Part shown: positions 32,685 through 42,170 of the stretch, one piece after another
Position numbering within the stretch: position 1 is the stretch's first letter
Layout: each line of letters starts with the position of its first letter
Assembly: GCA_900104565.1 (NCBI GenBank)
Contig: LT629952.1
Location: forward strand, 434,001-498,000
DNA from: Ruminococcaceae bacterium Marseille-P2935
GTDB lineage: Bacteria; Bacillota; Clostridia; Oscillospirales; Ruminococcaceae
Direction of reading: 5' to 3'
Length of the DNA stretch: 64,000 nucleotides
Program-made: the position numbers and the translations under genes
Notes under the pieces: model-generated
Told to the model about the DNA's origin: nothing
What the model saw: the letters and a program-made list of their open reading frames with translations, nothing else
Databases searched by the model: none

Positions 32685-33092
32685 TTAGTGGCAGCCTGAG
32701 CAGCTTCCACAGCTTCCGCTGCAGCCACTTTGTTGCTGAATTGCATCAGGGTCTTCCCCATTGATAGAACCTACCAGAATTTGATTAATAAAACTCATAA
32801 GCTGGTCGGCTTCGTTTTTTGCCTCGTTGTAAGCAATCATGTTTGGGTTAGTCATAATTTCGTGATACAACTCTTTAATTTCCTGATCCAGCTGCTCCAG
32901 CTTTTCCTGGTCTTTTTCTTTTTTGGTAACTTCCTGATTGATTGCAACACGCTTTAAATTAAATGCGCCAATCTGCTCCTGCAATACGTTGTCCATATCA
33001 TTGTTTTCTTTAGCAGCCTGCAGGTTTTTATACCGCTCATCCGCTTGAATCGCCTTGCCTAAATCTCTAGCCATTTGAATTAAATCCATCAT
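32685..33092 (-). CDS. YlbF/YmcA-family protein with Cys-rich tail (RicF/RicA-like)
   Basis: A 135-aa helical protein (MMDLIQMARDLGKAIQADERY ... YHEIMTNPNMIAYNEAKNEA) of the Com_YlbF family, with a tail CSGSCGSCSGCH containing five cysteines. The ATG at 33092 is chosen since GGAGG lies five bases upstream; the frame start at 33104 overlaps that site. In B. subtilis the Ric complex (YlbF, YmcA, YaaT) binds iron-sulfur clusters and controls RNase Y and development, and ymcA adjoins miaB (ymcB). Here the gene also directly follows miaB. The tail may supply cluster ligands. Confidence 0.85.
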   Translation of the reverse strand: MMDLIQMARDLGKAIQADERYKNLQAAKENNDMDNVLQEQIGAFNLKRVAINQEVTKKEKDQEKLEQLDQEIKELYHEIMTNPNMIAYNEAKNEADQLMSFINQILVGSINGEDPDAIQQQSGCSGSCGSCSGCH

Positions 33093-33111
33093 TTTTTCCT
33101 CCAAATATTAT

Positions 33112-34524
33112 TTATTCTCCAATTAATGCACAGTTGGTGGCGCGTGCAATCTCCACAGTAACAAATTGTCCAATTTGCGTTTTGTCTCCTGGCCACTCTA
33201 CAATTAGGTTTTCGTCTGTTCTTCCGGCCAGCCAGCCCTCACCGCGTTTTCCAATCCCATCAGCCAGTACACGGACACGCTTACCCACCATACCCTGGTG
33301 AACCTGGGCAGAAATTGCAGTTTGCTCAGCTAGCAGTTCACGGAACCAAAGGGATTTATCCTCTGCCGGGATCGGGTCTTCCATTTCAGCAGCTTTTGTA
33401 CCGCTGCGCCGCGAATAGATAAACTGATATAGATTTGTAAAGCGGACTTTTTTGATCAAATCCATGGTCATTAAAAAATCTTCATAACGTTCGCCCGGGA
33501 ACCCTACAATAATATCACTGGTAAATGAAATGCCCGGGTTCTTTTTTCTTGCATAATCGATTAATTCCAAATAATGTTCTACCGTATATTTACGATTCAT
33601 TTGCTGCAAAATTTTGTTTGAACCACTTTGAACAGGCAGATGAAGATGATTGCAAACCTTTTCACATTCTGCAATCGTATCCAGTAGCTCGGGGGTACAG
33701 TCTTTCGGATGAGAGGTCATAAATCGGATGCGAAAGTCACCGGGTACTGCATTGATTTTTCGCAACAGGCCAGAAAAATTAATTTTTTCTTCCAATCCTT
33801 TGCCATAAGAGTTTACGTTTTGTCCCAGCAGGGTAATTTCTTTATATCCCTGCTGCACCAGATCTGACACTTCTTGCAGAATCATGTCTGGGGTACGGCT
33901 GCGTTCCCGGCCTCGAACATAAGGCACAATACAATAGGTGCAAAAATTATTGCAGCCATACATAATGGGAAGCCATGCCTTAATACCATCTTCCCGCTGC
34001 ACAGGAAGCCCTTCTGCAATTCCGCCGTCGGATTCCCGCAAATCTGAAACGCGTTTTTTCCCGTTCAATATTTCCAGCAAATATTGCGGCAGCATAGGCA
34101 AAGCGTGGGTGCCTAGTATCAAATCAACATATGGATAGCTTTTGCGAATTTTATCTGCAATATGCTGCTGCTGCGTCATGCATCCACAAATTCCAATAAT
34201 CAAGTCTTCCCGTTGACGTTTCAGGTGCTTAAGCTCCCCAATATTGCCAAAAACCCGTTCCTCAGCATTTTCGCGCACCGCACAGGTGTTAAAAAGAATA
34301 ATTTGTGCCTGAGCTGTATCATCTGTAAAACCATAGCCCATCTCTGCAAGCATACCTTTTAGCTTTTCGCCGTCGGCCACACTTTGCTGGCAGCCAAAGC
34401 TGTGCACATAGGCGAGCGGCAAAAAATCATACCGCTCCTGCAGTAATAAAGCCACCTGTTTTTCATACTCCTGCTGAATTTGCAGCTCTTTTTCAGAAAA
34501 AGTTATCTTTGAATCTATCATCAT
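33112..34524 (-). CDS. miaB: tRNA-2-methylthio-N6-dimethylallyladenosine synthase MiaB
   Basis: A 470-aa radical-SAM methylthiotransferase: N-terminal UPF0004 domain with the first cluster cysteines (YVHSFGCQQSVADG; FNTCAVRENAEERV; ICGCMTQQ), radical-SAM motif CNNFCTYCIVPYVRG (about 178-192) and a C-terminal TRAM domain. It methylthiolates i6A37, acting after MiaA. The protein has about 30 extra N-terminal residues relative to the core domain. Confidence 0.96.
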   Translation of the reverse strand: MMIDSKITFSEKELQIQQEYEKQVALLLQERYDFLPLAYVHSFGCQQSVADGEKLKGMLAEMGYGFTDDTAQAQIILFNTCAVRENAEERVFGNIGELKHLKRQREDLIIGICGCMTQQQHIADKIRKSYPYVDLILGTHALPMLPQYLLEILNGKKRVSDLRESDGGIAEGLPVQREDGIKAWLPIMYGCNNFCTYCIVPYVRGRERSRTPDMILQEVSDLVQQGYKEITLLGQNVNSYGKGLEEKINFSGLLRKINAVPGDFRIRFMTSHPKDCTPELLDTIAECEKVCNHLHLPVQSGSNKILQQMNRKYTVEHYLELIDYARKKNPGISFTSDIIVGFPGERYEDFLMTMDLIKKVRFTNLYQFIYSRRSGTKAAEMEDPIPAEDKSLWFRELLAEQTAISAQVHQGMVGKRVRVLADGIGKRGEGWLAGRTDENLIVEWPGDKTQIGQFVTVEIARATNCALIGE

Positions 34525-34747
34525 TTTTATCCCAATCCCTTTGTAATCTTAACTAAGATATTATACTATTTTGTCGAATCATAGTCAAACTTGCAGCAAT
34601 CATTTGGTATAAAAAAGCGTGTGGGATAACGTGCCATCAAACTTGCAGTTTATATGTTTTATATTCACGGCATTGCCAAAACCAATTAGATATATCACTT
34701 GTCAATTTTATATTATGAACATAACGTATAAGTGATATAATTCACAT

Positions 34748-34871
34748 CAATAGGCAGTTGTCGTCTTTAGACGGCGAGCCGTTGTATAAGTTTATAATGA
34801 CCGCACGATTATGCGATTCGGCTTGTTTTGGAATTGTGCTTTGTGGTTACTCATACAAAGCATCAATTTTT
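34748..34871 (+). ncRNA. Candidate small structured RNA
   Basis: TATAAT at 34736-34741 (with a weak TTATGA -35, 17 bases upstream) could start a plus-strand transcript near 34748. It would fold as GTCGTC/GACGGC, an outer CGAGCCG / CGGCTTG stem (34775-34825) enclosing CGCA/TGCG, and end in a hairpin TGCTTTGT / ACAAAGCA (34837-34862) followed by TCAATTTTT, like an intrinsic terminator. It is antiparallel to all neighbouring genes. No known family recognised. Confidence 0.4.
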
Positions 34872-35060
34872 ACCGGACCCGTTTAAAACCTTCGAATTTA
34901 GTAACTGTGAGGTTATGATGTCATGTTACAAGTAATATTTCAGATTCATCAGAAGGTACGAATTCCTGAATATCTAAAAGATTTTACAACTTTGCAAACC
35001 TTTAAAAGGGTGGCTATATTCTAAGAAATAAACCATTTTATATTTTACGCATTAAATAGC

Positions 35061-35086
35061 AAAAACGGCGGGAATAACCCGCCGCT
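35061..35086 (-). terminator. Terminator of fprA
   Basis: GCGGCGGG / CCCGCCG stem with a 5-base loop and TTTTT on the minus strand, immediately after the fprA stop. Confidence 0.9.
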
Positions 35087-35094
35087 TAAAAAAC

Positions 35095-36300
35095 TCATTG
35101 CAATGTCTTAGCAAACTCTATTCCTAATTCTTTGGCCTTTCGCAAATCTTCATCAGACGGAACAAAACAAACTTTGTATCCTTCGCCAAATACCTTTAAC
35201 TTTAAAGCGTTCAGCCTTTGGGTTAGGAATGGTACCGCTTCTCCACTCCAGCCGTAGGAGCCGAATACCAAACAAGGTTTTTTCTGGATGTTAATTGCAT
35301 CCACATGATTGATGAGATCCCAGATTGGTGGCAGTGCATCACGGTTAATGGTTGGGGAACCAACGGCAAATGCATCTGACTGAGCTAACTTAGCACGCAT
35401 GTCAGAAATATCGTGATCAATAACATCAAAAACCTTACACTCTGCCTGGGGTAAAACCGAAAGAATCCCTTCCTGAATAGACTGCGCTACCAGCCTGGTG
35501 TTTCCATAAGCCGAAACGTAAAACACTGGAATGACCGGCACTTCGTTTTTACATGGCTGGCTCCACTGGTAATATTTTTCGCGGACATAGTCCAATCTGC
35601 AGCCTTTGGTAATAACCGGGCCATGACTGGTACAGATAAATTCAATGTCCAAATCAGAAATTTTCTCTAACCCTTTCAAAACATAAGGTTTAAAAGGGCC
35701 CATAATGGCATCGTAATAACCCTGAAAAGCCGTTTCATATTTTTCAGGGTATACTATATTATAATCCATAACCTGTGGTTCACAAAAATGAGAACCAAAA
35801 AAGTCACAAGGAAAAAGCGTTTTATCCTCTTCCAGCCAAGTAAACATAGAGTCAGGCCAGTGCAGAAAAGGAGCGTTGATAAACTTAAGGGTTTTTCCGC
35901 CTAAGTCTAAAGTTTCGCCGTCCTTAACCACCTGCACCTTCAAATCATTTCGATTGGTAATAGATTTAATATAAATTGAACCAGCTTGGGAAACCAAAAT
36001 AGTTGCATTTGGAATATCATTCAGCAATTGGGCCAATGAACCGCTGTGGTCAGGCTCGTTATGATTTAAAATAATATAGTCAATTTTGGCCGGGTCACAA
36101 ACCTCTTTAATATTGTTTAAAAAATGGGTATAGTATGTTTTATGGCAGGTTTCAATTAGGGCTGTTTTTTCATTGCCCTTAATAAGATATGAATTATAAG
36201 ATGTGCCATAATCGGTCTTCATAACGATATCAAATACCCGGAGATTTGGATTCATTACGCCAACCGAATAAACTCCATCATTAATCTGATAAGAAAACAA
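35095..36300 (-). CDS. fprA: A-type flavodiiron protein (FprA)
   Basis: The 401-aa protein has the metallo-beta-lactamase-like diiron domain with HNEPDHSGSL (H-x-E-x-D-H iron ligands, about 79-84) and later ligands in CDFFGSHF and CTSHGPVI, then a C-terminal flavodoxin domain (FYVSAYGNTRLVAQSI, FGSYGWSGEAV). These enzymes reduce O2 or NO to water or N2O in anaerobes. A rubredoxin gene lies 76 bases upstream and is the probable electron donor. The start is TTG (36300) with GGGAGG eight bases upstream. Confidence 0.95.
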   Translation of the reverse strand: MFSYQINDGVYSVGVMNPNLRVFDIVMKTDYGTSYNSYLIKGNEKTALIETCHKTYYTHFLNNIKEVCDPAKIDYIILNHNEPDHSGSLAQLLNDIPNATILVSQAGSIYIKSITNRNDLKVQVVKDGETLDLGGKTLKFINAPFLHWPDSMFTWLEEDKTLFPCDFFGSHFCEPQVMDYNIVYPEKYETAFQGYYDAIMGPFKPYVLKGLEKISDLDIEFICTSHGPVITKGCRLDYVREKYYQWSQPCKNEVPVIPVFYVSAYGNTRLVAQSIQEGILSVLPQAECKVFDVIDHDISDMRAKLAQSDAFAVGSPTINRDALPPIWDLINHVDAINIQKKPCLVFGSYGWSGEAVPFLTQRLNALKLKVFGEGYKVCFVPSDEDLRKAKELGIEFAKTLQ

Positions 36301-36321
36301 ATTGTTACCTCCCCTGCTTTG

Positions 36322-36377
36322 TAAAAAAATCTATACAGCAAAACAGGCACCAGAAACCGGCGCCCGCCTTTTGCTGT
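36322..36377 (-). terminator. Hairpin and T-run between rubredoxin and fprA
   Basis: ACAGCAAAA plus GGC pairs with GCC plus TTTTGCTGT (36335-36377), beginning at the rubredoxin stop; ten bases later comes a run of seven T on the minus strand. It may partly terminate, letting rubredoxin be made in excess over the flavodiiron enzyme. Confidence 0.55.
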
Positions 36378-36535
36378 TATTCCTGCTCAAACATATCTTT
36401 GCCAACGCCGCACAGCGGGCAAACAAAGTCTTCAGGAATATCTTCCCATTTGGTGCCTGGTGCAATTCCGTTATCAGGATCTCCTTTCGCTTCATCATAA
36501 ACATATCCGCAAACGGTGCAAACATAAGACGCCAT
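36377..36535 (-). CDS. Rubredoxin
   Basis: A 52-aa protein starting [19 protein letters not shown] and ending with [16 protein letters not shown]. The two C-x2-C-G pairs bind one iron, and the length is exactly that of clostridial rubredoxins (52-54 aa). It carries single electrons, here most likely to the flavodiiron protein encoded just downstream, forming an oxygen-scavenging chain. A sigma-A-type promoter lies 30 bases upstream. Confidence 0.97.
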   Translation of the reverse strand: MASYVCTVCGYVYDEAKGDPDNGIAPGTKWEDIPEDFVCPLCGVGKDMFEQE

Positions 36536-36565
36536 TATGACACTTCCTTTCTAAATTGTGCTTAT

Positions 36566-36594
36566 AGTATACCACACGAGTATATTATTGTAAA
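36566..36594 (-). promoter_or_regulatory. Sigma-A-type promoter of the rubredoxin-fprA operon
   Basis: On the minus strand TTTACA and TATACT are 17 bases apart, about 30 bases before the rubredoxin start. No PerR-like or other operator palindrome is obvious nearby. Confidence 0.75.
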
Positions 36595-36864
36595 TATACC
36601 CTTGTATATTTTACCATTATTTTTATAAAGTAGCAATGGTACAGCAATAAAAAGGCTGATAGGACCGGAATAGGCAAATATATATACCTGTTTCAAAAAG
36701 CAACTGTTTAAAACCTCAAACCTATAAACAATGAAATGGTCTGGTTTAAAATGAATTAGAAAATTCTATACTAAGGACCGTCAGGAAACACATTAGCCGT
36801 TCCTTCGCTTCAAATAGAAAGTTCTCAGTTACGGTGAGGTGCAAAAACAAGAAATAATAACTGG
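36595..36864. other. Gene-free interval downstream of uvrA
   Basis: Nothing beyond AT-rich sequence and the rubredoxin promoter on its left edge was recognised. Confidence 0.5.
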
Positions 36865-39699
36865 TTAATTTTTATTCTTCCTTAGAACTTTGGCTAAATA
36901 CTCTCCAGTATAGGAGTTTTTGCAGGCTGCGACCTGCTCTGGCGTTCCGACAGCAACGATTGTACCGCCGTTGTCACCACCCTCAGGCCCCAGGTCAATA
37001 ATGTAATCCGCTGTTTTAATCACATCTAGATTATGCTCAATTAAAACGACAGTATTCCCAGCATCAACCAACTTTTGCAAAACTTCTATCAGCATGTGTA
37101 CATCTGCAGTATGAAGCCCTGTGGTTGGTTCGTCTAAAATATAAATGGTTCGGCCGGTTGGACGCTTGGAAAGTTCGGTGGCCAGTTTAACGCGCTGGCT
37201 TTCTCCGCCCGAAAGGGTGGTTGCAGGCTGGCCGAGTTTAATGTATCCAAGTCCGACATCATAAAGGGTCTGTAACTTTCGTTTGATTTTAGGAAGGTTT
37301 TCAAAGAAAGAAAGAGACTCTTCCACTGTCATCTCCAGCACATCATGGATATTTTTGCCCTTATATTTTACCTCCAGGGTTTCACGGTTATAGCGTTTAC
37401 CTTTGCATACTTCACATGGAACATAAATATCTGGTAAAAAATGCATTTCAATTTTTAAAATACCGTCGCCTTCACAAGCCTCACAGCGGCCGCCTTTTAC
37501 ATTAAAAGAAAAGCGCCCCGCATTATATCCACGCATTTTTGCATCATTGGTTTGAGCAAAAACTTCACGGATATCGGTAAATACACCAGTATAGGTTGCC
37601 GGATTAGAACGAGGGGTGCGTCCAATTGGGGACTGATCAATATCAATTACCTTATCCAGCTCTGCAATTCCCTCAATATCATCATGCTTACCTGGTTTTA
37701 ACTTGGAACTGCCAAACTCATTGGCAAGGCGCTTATATAAAACTTCATTGACTAAAGAGCTTTTACCAGAGCCAGATACACCGGTTACGGCAGTTAAGGT
37801 TGCCAGTGGAATCGCAACATCTACATTTTTTAAATTATTTTCGGCGGCACCCTTAATCGTAATCCAATTTCCGTTGCCTTTTCTGCGTTCAGCTGGCACC
37901 GGAATTGACTTTTTGCCGCTTAAATATTGGCCTGTTACAGAACGTTCACATGCCATAATTTCCTGCAGTTTTCCTGCACACACCACTTCACCACCATGAA
38001 CCCCTGCTCCAGGGCCAATATCAACAATATAGTCAGCGTTATACATGGTATCCTCATCGTGTTCAACAACAATCACTGTGTTTCCAAGGTCACGCAGGCG
38101 TTTCAGGGCAGAAATCAGCTTATCATTATCTTTTTGATGCAGCCCAATGCTGGGCTCATCCAAAATATACAAAACCCCAACAAGACTGGAACCAATCTGG
38201 GTTGCCAGCCGGATACGCTGGCTTTCACCGCCAGATAATGTACTGGCTGAACGGGAAAGTGTTAAATACTGCAGGCCAACATTTTTAAGAAATCCCAAAC
38301 GCTCCCGGATTTCTTTTAAAATTTGTTCAGCTATCATCTTTTCACGTTCAGTTAACTGAAGTTTTTCTATAAAGTCCAATGCCTTTACAATTGAAAGCTT
38401 GCTAAAATCACTAATATTAATACCGCCAACCAATACAGAAAGCGAGGTTTTCTTTAGTCTGTCCCCATGACAAACCGGGCACTCCACCGAACTCATCCAG
38501 GTTGAGATTTCATCCCGCATCCATTCGCTGTTCGTTTCTTTAAACCGGCGTTCCAAGTTATTGGCAATTCCTTCAAAATCAGTTATATAAGCCCCCTGCA
38601 TGGTGCCGCTTTCCCGCTTTACCTTTATTTTTTCGCCGCGTGTTCCATAAAGCAGAATATCAACCACCTGTTTGGACAGTTCTTTTACCGGTACATCCAG
38701 CGAAAATCCGTAATGTTCTGCAAGGCCCTCGTAATACATCTGGGCAATTCCGCCTTCGGCATAATACCAACCGCTGGCCCGAATTGCTCCCTGACGGATG
38801 GATAACCGCTTATTAGGAATAATCAAATCTGGATCCACTTTCAAAAAGGTACCTAATCCTGTACATTTTTCACACGCACCGAAGGGATTATTGAAAGAAA
38901 ACATTCTTGGGGTAAGCTCTTCGATGCTAACGTCATGGTCGGGACATGCATAATTTTGCGAAAAGGTAATATCTTCCCCACCCAAAATATTAATGACTGC
39001 CAAACCGCCAGTTAAATTTACGGCTGTTTCTAAAGAATCAGTTAAGCGGGATTTTATTTCATCCTTCACCACTAAGCGGTCAACCACAACCTCGACTGTA
39101 TGTTTTTTATTTTTCTCCAGTTTAATTTCTTCGGTCAAATCATAGAGGTTGCCATCCACCCGGACTCTTGCAAAACCAGAACGTCTGGCAGAATCAAATT
39201 CTTTAACATGTTCTCCTTTTCTGCCACGCACTACCGGCGCCAGTACCTGTATTTTGCTGCCCTTTGGCAAATCCAACACCTTATCTACCATTTGGTCCAC
39301 TGTCTGCTGTTTAATTTCCCTGCCACAAATGGGGCAATGCGGAATACCAATACGCGCATATAGCAGGCGCAGATAATCATAAATTTCAGTTACTGTGCCA
39401 ACCGTAGACCGTGGGTTTTTGGAAGTGGTTTTTTGATCGATAGAAATCGCCGGAGAAAGCCCTTCAATATAATCTACATCAGGCTTGTCCATCTGCCCCA
39501 AAAACTGCCGGGCATAGGATGACAGGCTCTCAACATAGCGGCGCTGGCCGTCTGCATAAATGGTATCAAACGCCAAAGAGGATTTTCCAGACCCTGACAG
39601 GCCGGTAAAAACCACAAGCTGGTCCCTTGGAATTTCCAGATTAATATTTTTTAGGTTATTTTCTCTGGCACCTTTGATAATAATTTTATTTTTAGACAA
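36865..39699 (-). CDS. uvrA: UvrABC system protein A
   Basis: A 944-aa ABC ATPase with two nucleotide-binding halves: Walker [10 protein letters not shown] (about 32) and GVSGSGKSS (about 645), two LSGGESQR signatures, and zinc modules ([49 protein letters not shown]). It finds bulky DNA lesions with UvrB. The start is TTG (39699) with GGAGG eight bases upstream. uvrB precedes it by 16 bases in one operon. Confidence 0.98.
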   Translation of the reverse strand: MSKNKIIIKGARENNLKNINLEIPRDQLVVFTGLSGSGKSSLAFDTIYADGQRRYVESLSSYARQFLGQMDKPDVDYIEGLSPAISIDQKTTSKNPRSTVGTVTEIYDYLRLLYARIGIPHCPICGREIKQQTVDQMVDKVLDLPKGSKIQVLAPVVRGRKGEHVKEFDSARRSGFARVRVDGNLYDLTEEIKLEKNKKHTVEVVVDRLVVKDEIKSRLTDSLETAVNLTGGLAVINILGGEDITFSQNYACPDHDVSIEELTPRMFSFNNPFGACEKCTGLGTFLKVDPDLIIPNKRLSIRQGAIRASGWYYAEGGIAQMYYEGLAEHYGFSLDVPVKELSKQVVDILLYGTRGEKIKVKRESGTMQGAYITDFEGIANNLERRFKETNSEWMRDEISTWMSSVECPVCHGDRLKKTSLSVLVGGINISDFSKLSIVKALDFIEKLQLTEREKMIAEQILKEIRERLGFLKNVGLQYLTLSRSASTLSGGESQRIRLATQIGSSLVGVLYILDEPSIGLHQKDNDKLISALKRLRDLGNTVIVVEHDEDTMYNADYIVDIGPGAGVHGGEVVCAGKLQEIMACERSVTGQYLSGKKSIPVPAERRKGNGNWITIKGAAENNLKNVDVAIPLATLTAVTGVSGSGKSSLVNEVLYKRLANEFGSSKLKPGKHDDIEGIAELDKVIDIDQSPIGRTPRSNPATYTGVFTDIREVFAQTNDAKMRGYNAGRFSFNVKGGRCEACEGDGILKIEMHFLPDIYVPCEVCKGKRYNRETLEVKYKGKNIHDVLEMTVEESLSFFENLPKIKRKLQTLYDVGLGYIKLGQPATTLSGGESQRVKLATELSKRPTGRTIYILDEPTTGLHTADVHMLIEVLQKLVDAGNTVVLIEHNLDVIKTADYIIDLGPEGGDNGGTIVAVGTPEQVAACKNSYTGEYLAKVLRKNKN

Positions 39700-39715
39700 A
39701 GCTGGTTCCTCCGAT

Positions 39716-41692
39716 TTATCTGGATTCCTTGATTTTTTTTATTTTATCGCGCAGGTATGCAGCGTGCTCAAATTCAAGCAGCTTGGCAGCATTTTTCATT
39801 TCCAGGGTTAATTGCTTGATCAATGCTTCCTTCTCCTGCGGGTTTAAACGTCTGCCTTTTTTGCCTGCCCGTTCAGAACGGTCCTTTGTGGAAATTTCCA
39901 GAATTTCACGCACTTCTTTTTGAATGGTTTGTGGCGTAATTCCATGCTCTTTGTTATAGCTTTGCTGAATTTCGCGGCGGCGATAGGTTTCCTCAATGGC
40001 ATGTTGCATCGATTCTGTTACATGGTCTGCATACATAATTACCTTGCCCTGAGCATTACGGGCAGCTCGGCCTATCGTCTGTATGAGTGAAGTTTCTGAC
40101 CTTAAAAAGCCCTCTTTATCCGCATCCAAAATAGCAACTAGCGAAACCTCTGGAATATCAAGTCCTTCACGCAGCAGATTAATGCCAACTAAAACATCAA
40201 ATTCACCCAAACGCAAGTCACGAATAATCTCCATGCGTTCAATGGTATCAATATCATGGTGCATATAACGGATTCGAACACCCATGTTTTCCATGTAAGC
40301 GGTCAAATCTTCCGCCATTTTTTTTGTGAGCGTAGTAACCAGCACCCGCTCACCTTTTGCAGCACGGGCATTTATTTCGGAAAGCAGGTCATCTATCTGC
40401 CCTTCAATGGGTTTTACTTCAATTTCAGGGTCTACCAAGCCAGTAGGACGAATAATCTGTTCTACAATTTGTGTGCTGTGTTCTTTCTCAAATGCTCCTG
40501 GTGTTGCACTAACAAATACAATCTGGTTTAGCTTGTCATAAAATTCATCAAAGTTGAGCGGACGGTTATCAAAAGCGGAAGGGAGGCGAAAACCATAATC
40601 AATCAGGTTTTTCTTTCTGGCGTGGTCACCGCCATACATTCCACGTACCTGCGGCAATGTTACATGAGACTCATCAATAAACAGCACAAAATCTTCCGGA
40701 AAATAATCCAGCAACGTAAAAGGAACACTGCCAGGAGCACGTCCAGAAAGGACACGGGAGTAATTCTCTACCCCTTTACATACGCCGATCTCTGCCAGCA
40801 TTTCCATATCATAGTTTGTGCGCTCTGCAATGCGCTGAGCTTCAATCAATTTGCCCTGGTCTTTAAAAAATTTTACCCGGTCTTCCATTTCTATACGGAT
40901 TTCTTCCAAAGCTCCAAGCATTTTTTCGCGCGGTACAATATAGTGGGATGCCGGGTAAATTGCTACATGGCTGACAGTATTTTTAACTTCCCCTGTTAAT
41001 GTGTTAATTTCGCTGATACGGTCAATTTCATCCCCAAAAAATTCTACCCGAATAGCCGTATCGCCATAATATGCAGGGAAGATTTCTACAACATCCCCAC
41101 GCACACGAAACTTATTGCGAGTAAAATTAATATCATTTCGTTCGTACTGAATTTCCACCAGTTTCTTTACTAGCTCGTCCCGTTCTTTGTGCATACCCAA
41201 CCGCAGTGAAATTACCATGTTGCGGTAATCAATTGGGTCGCCTAAACTATAAATACAAGAAACACTGGATACAATAATAACATCTCTGCGTTCGGAAAGT
41301 GAAGATGTTGCAGAATGGCGAAGCTTTTCGATTTCTTCATTGATTGCACTGTCTTTTTCAATATAAGTATCGGTGTGGGCTATATACGCTTCTGGCTGGT
41401 AATAATCATAATAGGATACAAAATATTCAACAGCATTGTTAGGAAAAAATTCCTTAAACTCCGAGCAAAGTTGGGCGGCCAGCGTCTTATTGTGGGCAAG
41501 CACTAACGTGGGACGGTTAACCTGCGCAATAATGTTTGCCATGGTGAAGGTCTTTCCAGATCCTGTTACACCCATTAGCGCCTGTTCTTTATTTCCTGCT
41601 TCAATCCCATGTACTATCTTACTAATAGCTTCCGGCTGATCACCCGTTGGTAGATAGGACGAAACAAGCTGAAATTTTCCTTCTTCACTCAT
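39716..41692 (-). CDS. uvrB: UvrABC system protein B
   Basis: A 658-aa helicase-like protein: Walker A GVTGSGKT, the beta-hairpin region [22 protein letters not shown], helicase motifs DESHVTLPQ and TIGRAARN, and a C-terminal UVR domain ([30 protein letters not shown]) for UvrC contact. The ATG at 41692 ([11 protein letters not shown]) has GGAG nine bases upstream; the frame is open to 41779 but without a site. First gene of uvrB-uvrA. Confidence 0.98.
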   Translation of the reverse strand: MSEEGKFQLVSSYLPTGDQPEAISKIVHGIEAGNKEQALMGVTGSGKTFTMANIIAQVNRPTLVLAHNKTLAAQLCSEFKEFFPNNAVEYFVSYYDYYQPEAYIAHTDTYIEKDSAINEEIEKLRHSATSSLSERRDVIIVSSVSCIYSLGDPIDYRNMVISLRLGMHKERDELVKKLVEIQYERNDINFTRNKFRVRGDVVEIFPAYYGDTAIRVEFFGDEIDRISEINTLTGEVKNTVSHVAIYPASHYIVPREKMLGALEEIRIEMEDRVKFFKDQGKLIEAQRIAERTNYDMEMLAEIGVCKGVENYSRVLSGRAPGSVPFTLLDYFPEDFVLFIDESHVTLPQVRGMYGGDHARKKNLIDYGFRLPSAFDNRPLNFDEFYDKLNQIVFVSATPGAFEKEHSTQIVEQIIRPTGLVDPEIEVKPIEGQIDDLLSEINARAAKGERVLVTTLTKKMAEDLTAYMENMGVRIRYMHHDIDTIERMEIIRDLRLGEFDVLVGINLLREGLDIPEVSLVAILDADKEGFLRSETSLIQTIGRAARNAQGKVIMYADHVTESMQHAIEETYRRREIQQSYNKEHGITPQTIQKEVREILEISTKDRSERAGKKGRRLNPQEKEALIKQLTLEMKNAAKLLEFEHAAYLRDKIKKIKESR

Positions 41693-42170
41693 ACTGTAAA
41701 TCTCCAATATTATAATTATCAGTTGGTTTGATTTGGATAAACACCCCTTGATTTCAGGTTGCCTTCCATGATACATCAATATTCTTACCAGAAACTCAGA
41801 ACAAATGTTTCTTATTCATATTACTATTTCACACTTATTTTGTCAATATTAGAATACACCAAAAGACTGTAAAATTTATAATTTTATCCTAGTATATTTG
41901 TGCAAATTTTATATATTTGTTTTTTCATCTTTTATACGCAATCCTTAAAAATGCCGAATCATTACTTATTTATAAAATAAGCAGCTGCGAATTTTTGACT
42001 TTAAGTACGAAGCGTTTCACCTTCTTCTGTTATATAGATTCATTCATATTGGCAGCCTAATATAGTAGCACAAACGGGCTATCAATCATTTATCTCCATT
42101 TAAAAAGATGGGGACTATAAATAATAATAGTCTCCATCACTTTTTACTTTTAAAAGGTCAACCTAGCGCA
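41693..42170. other. Gene-free interval upstream of uvrB
   Basis: 478 AT-rich bases with no gene. They hold the terminator at 42107-42138. No LexA/SOS box of the Bacillus type (CGAAC-N4-GTTCG) was seen before uvrB. Confidence 0.5.
42107..42138 (-). terminator. Terminator after the YyaL-type gene
   Basis: GATGGGGACTAT pairs with ATAGTCTCCATC (one G-T pair) across an 8-base loop, followed on the minus strand by TTTTTAAA. Confidence 0.85.

Larger units (their letters stand above)
34525..35094. other. Gene-free region between miaB and fprA
   Basis: No protein gene is supported in 570 bases. It holds the candidate small RNA at 34748-34871, a distal inverted repeat (ATATCACTT near 34692 / AAGTGATAT at 34730) and the fprA terminator. 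Confidence 0.6.
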
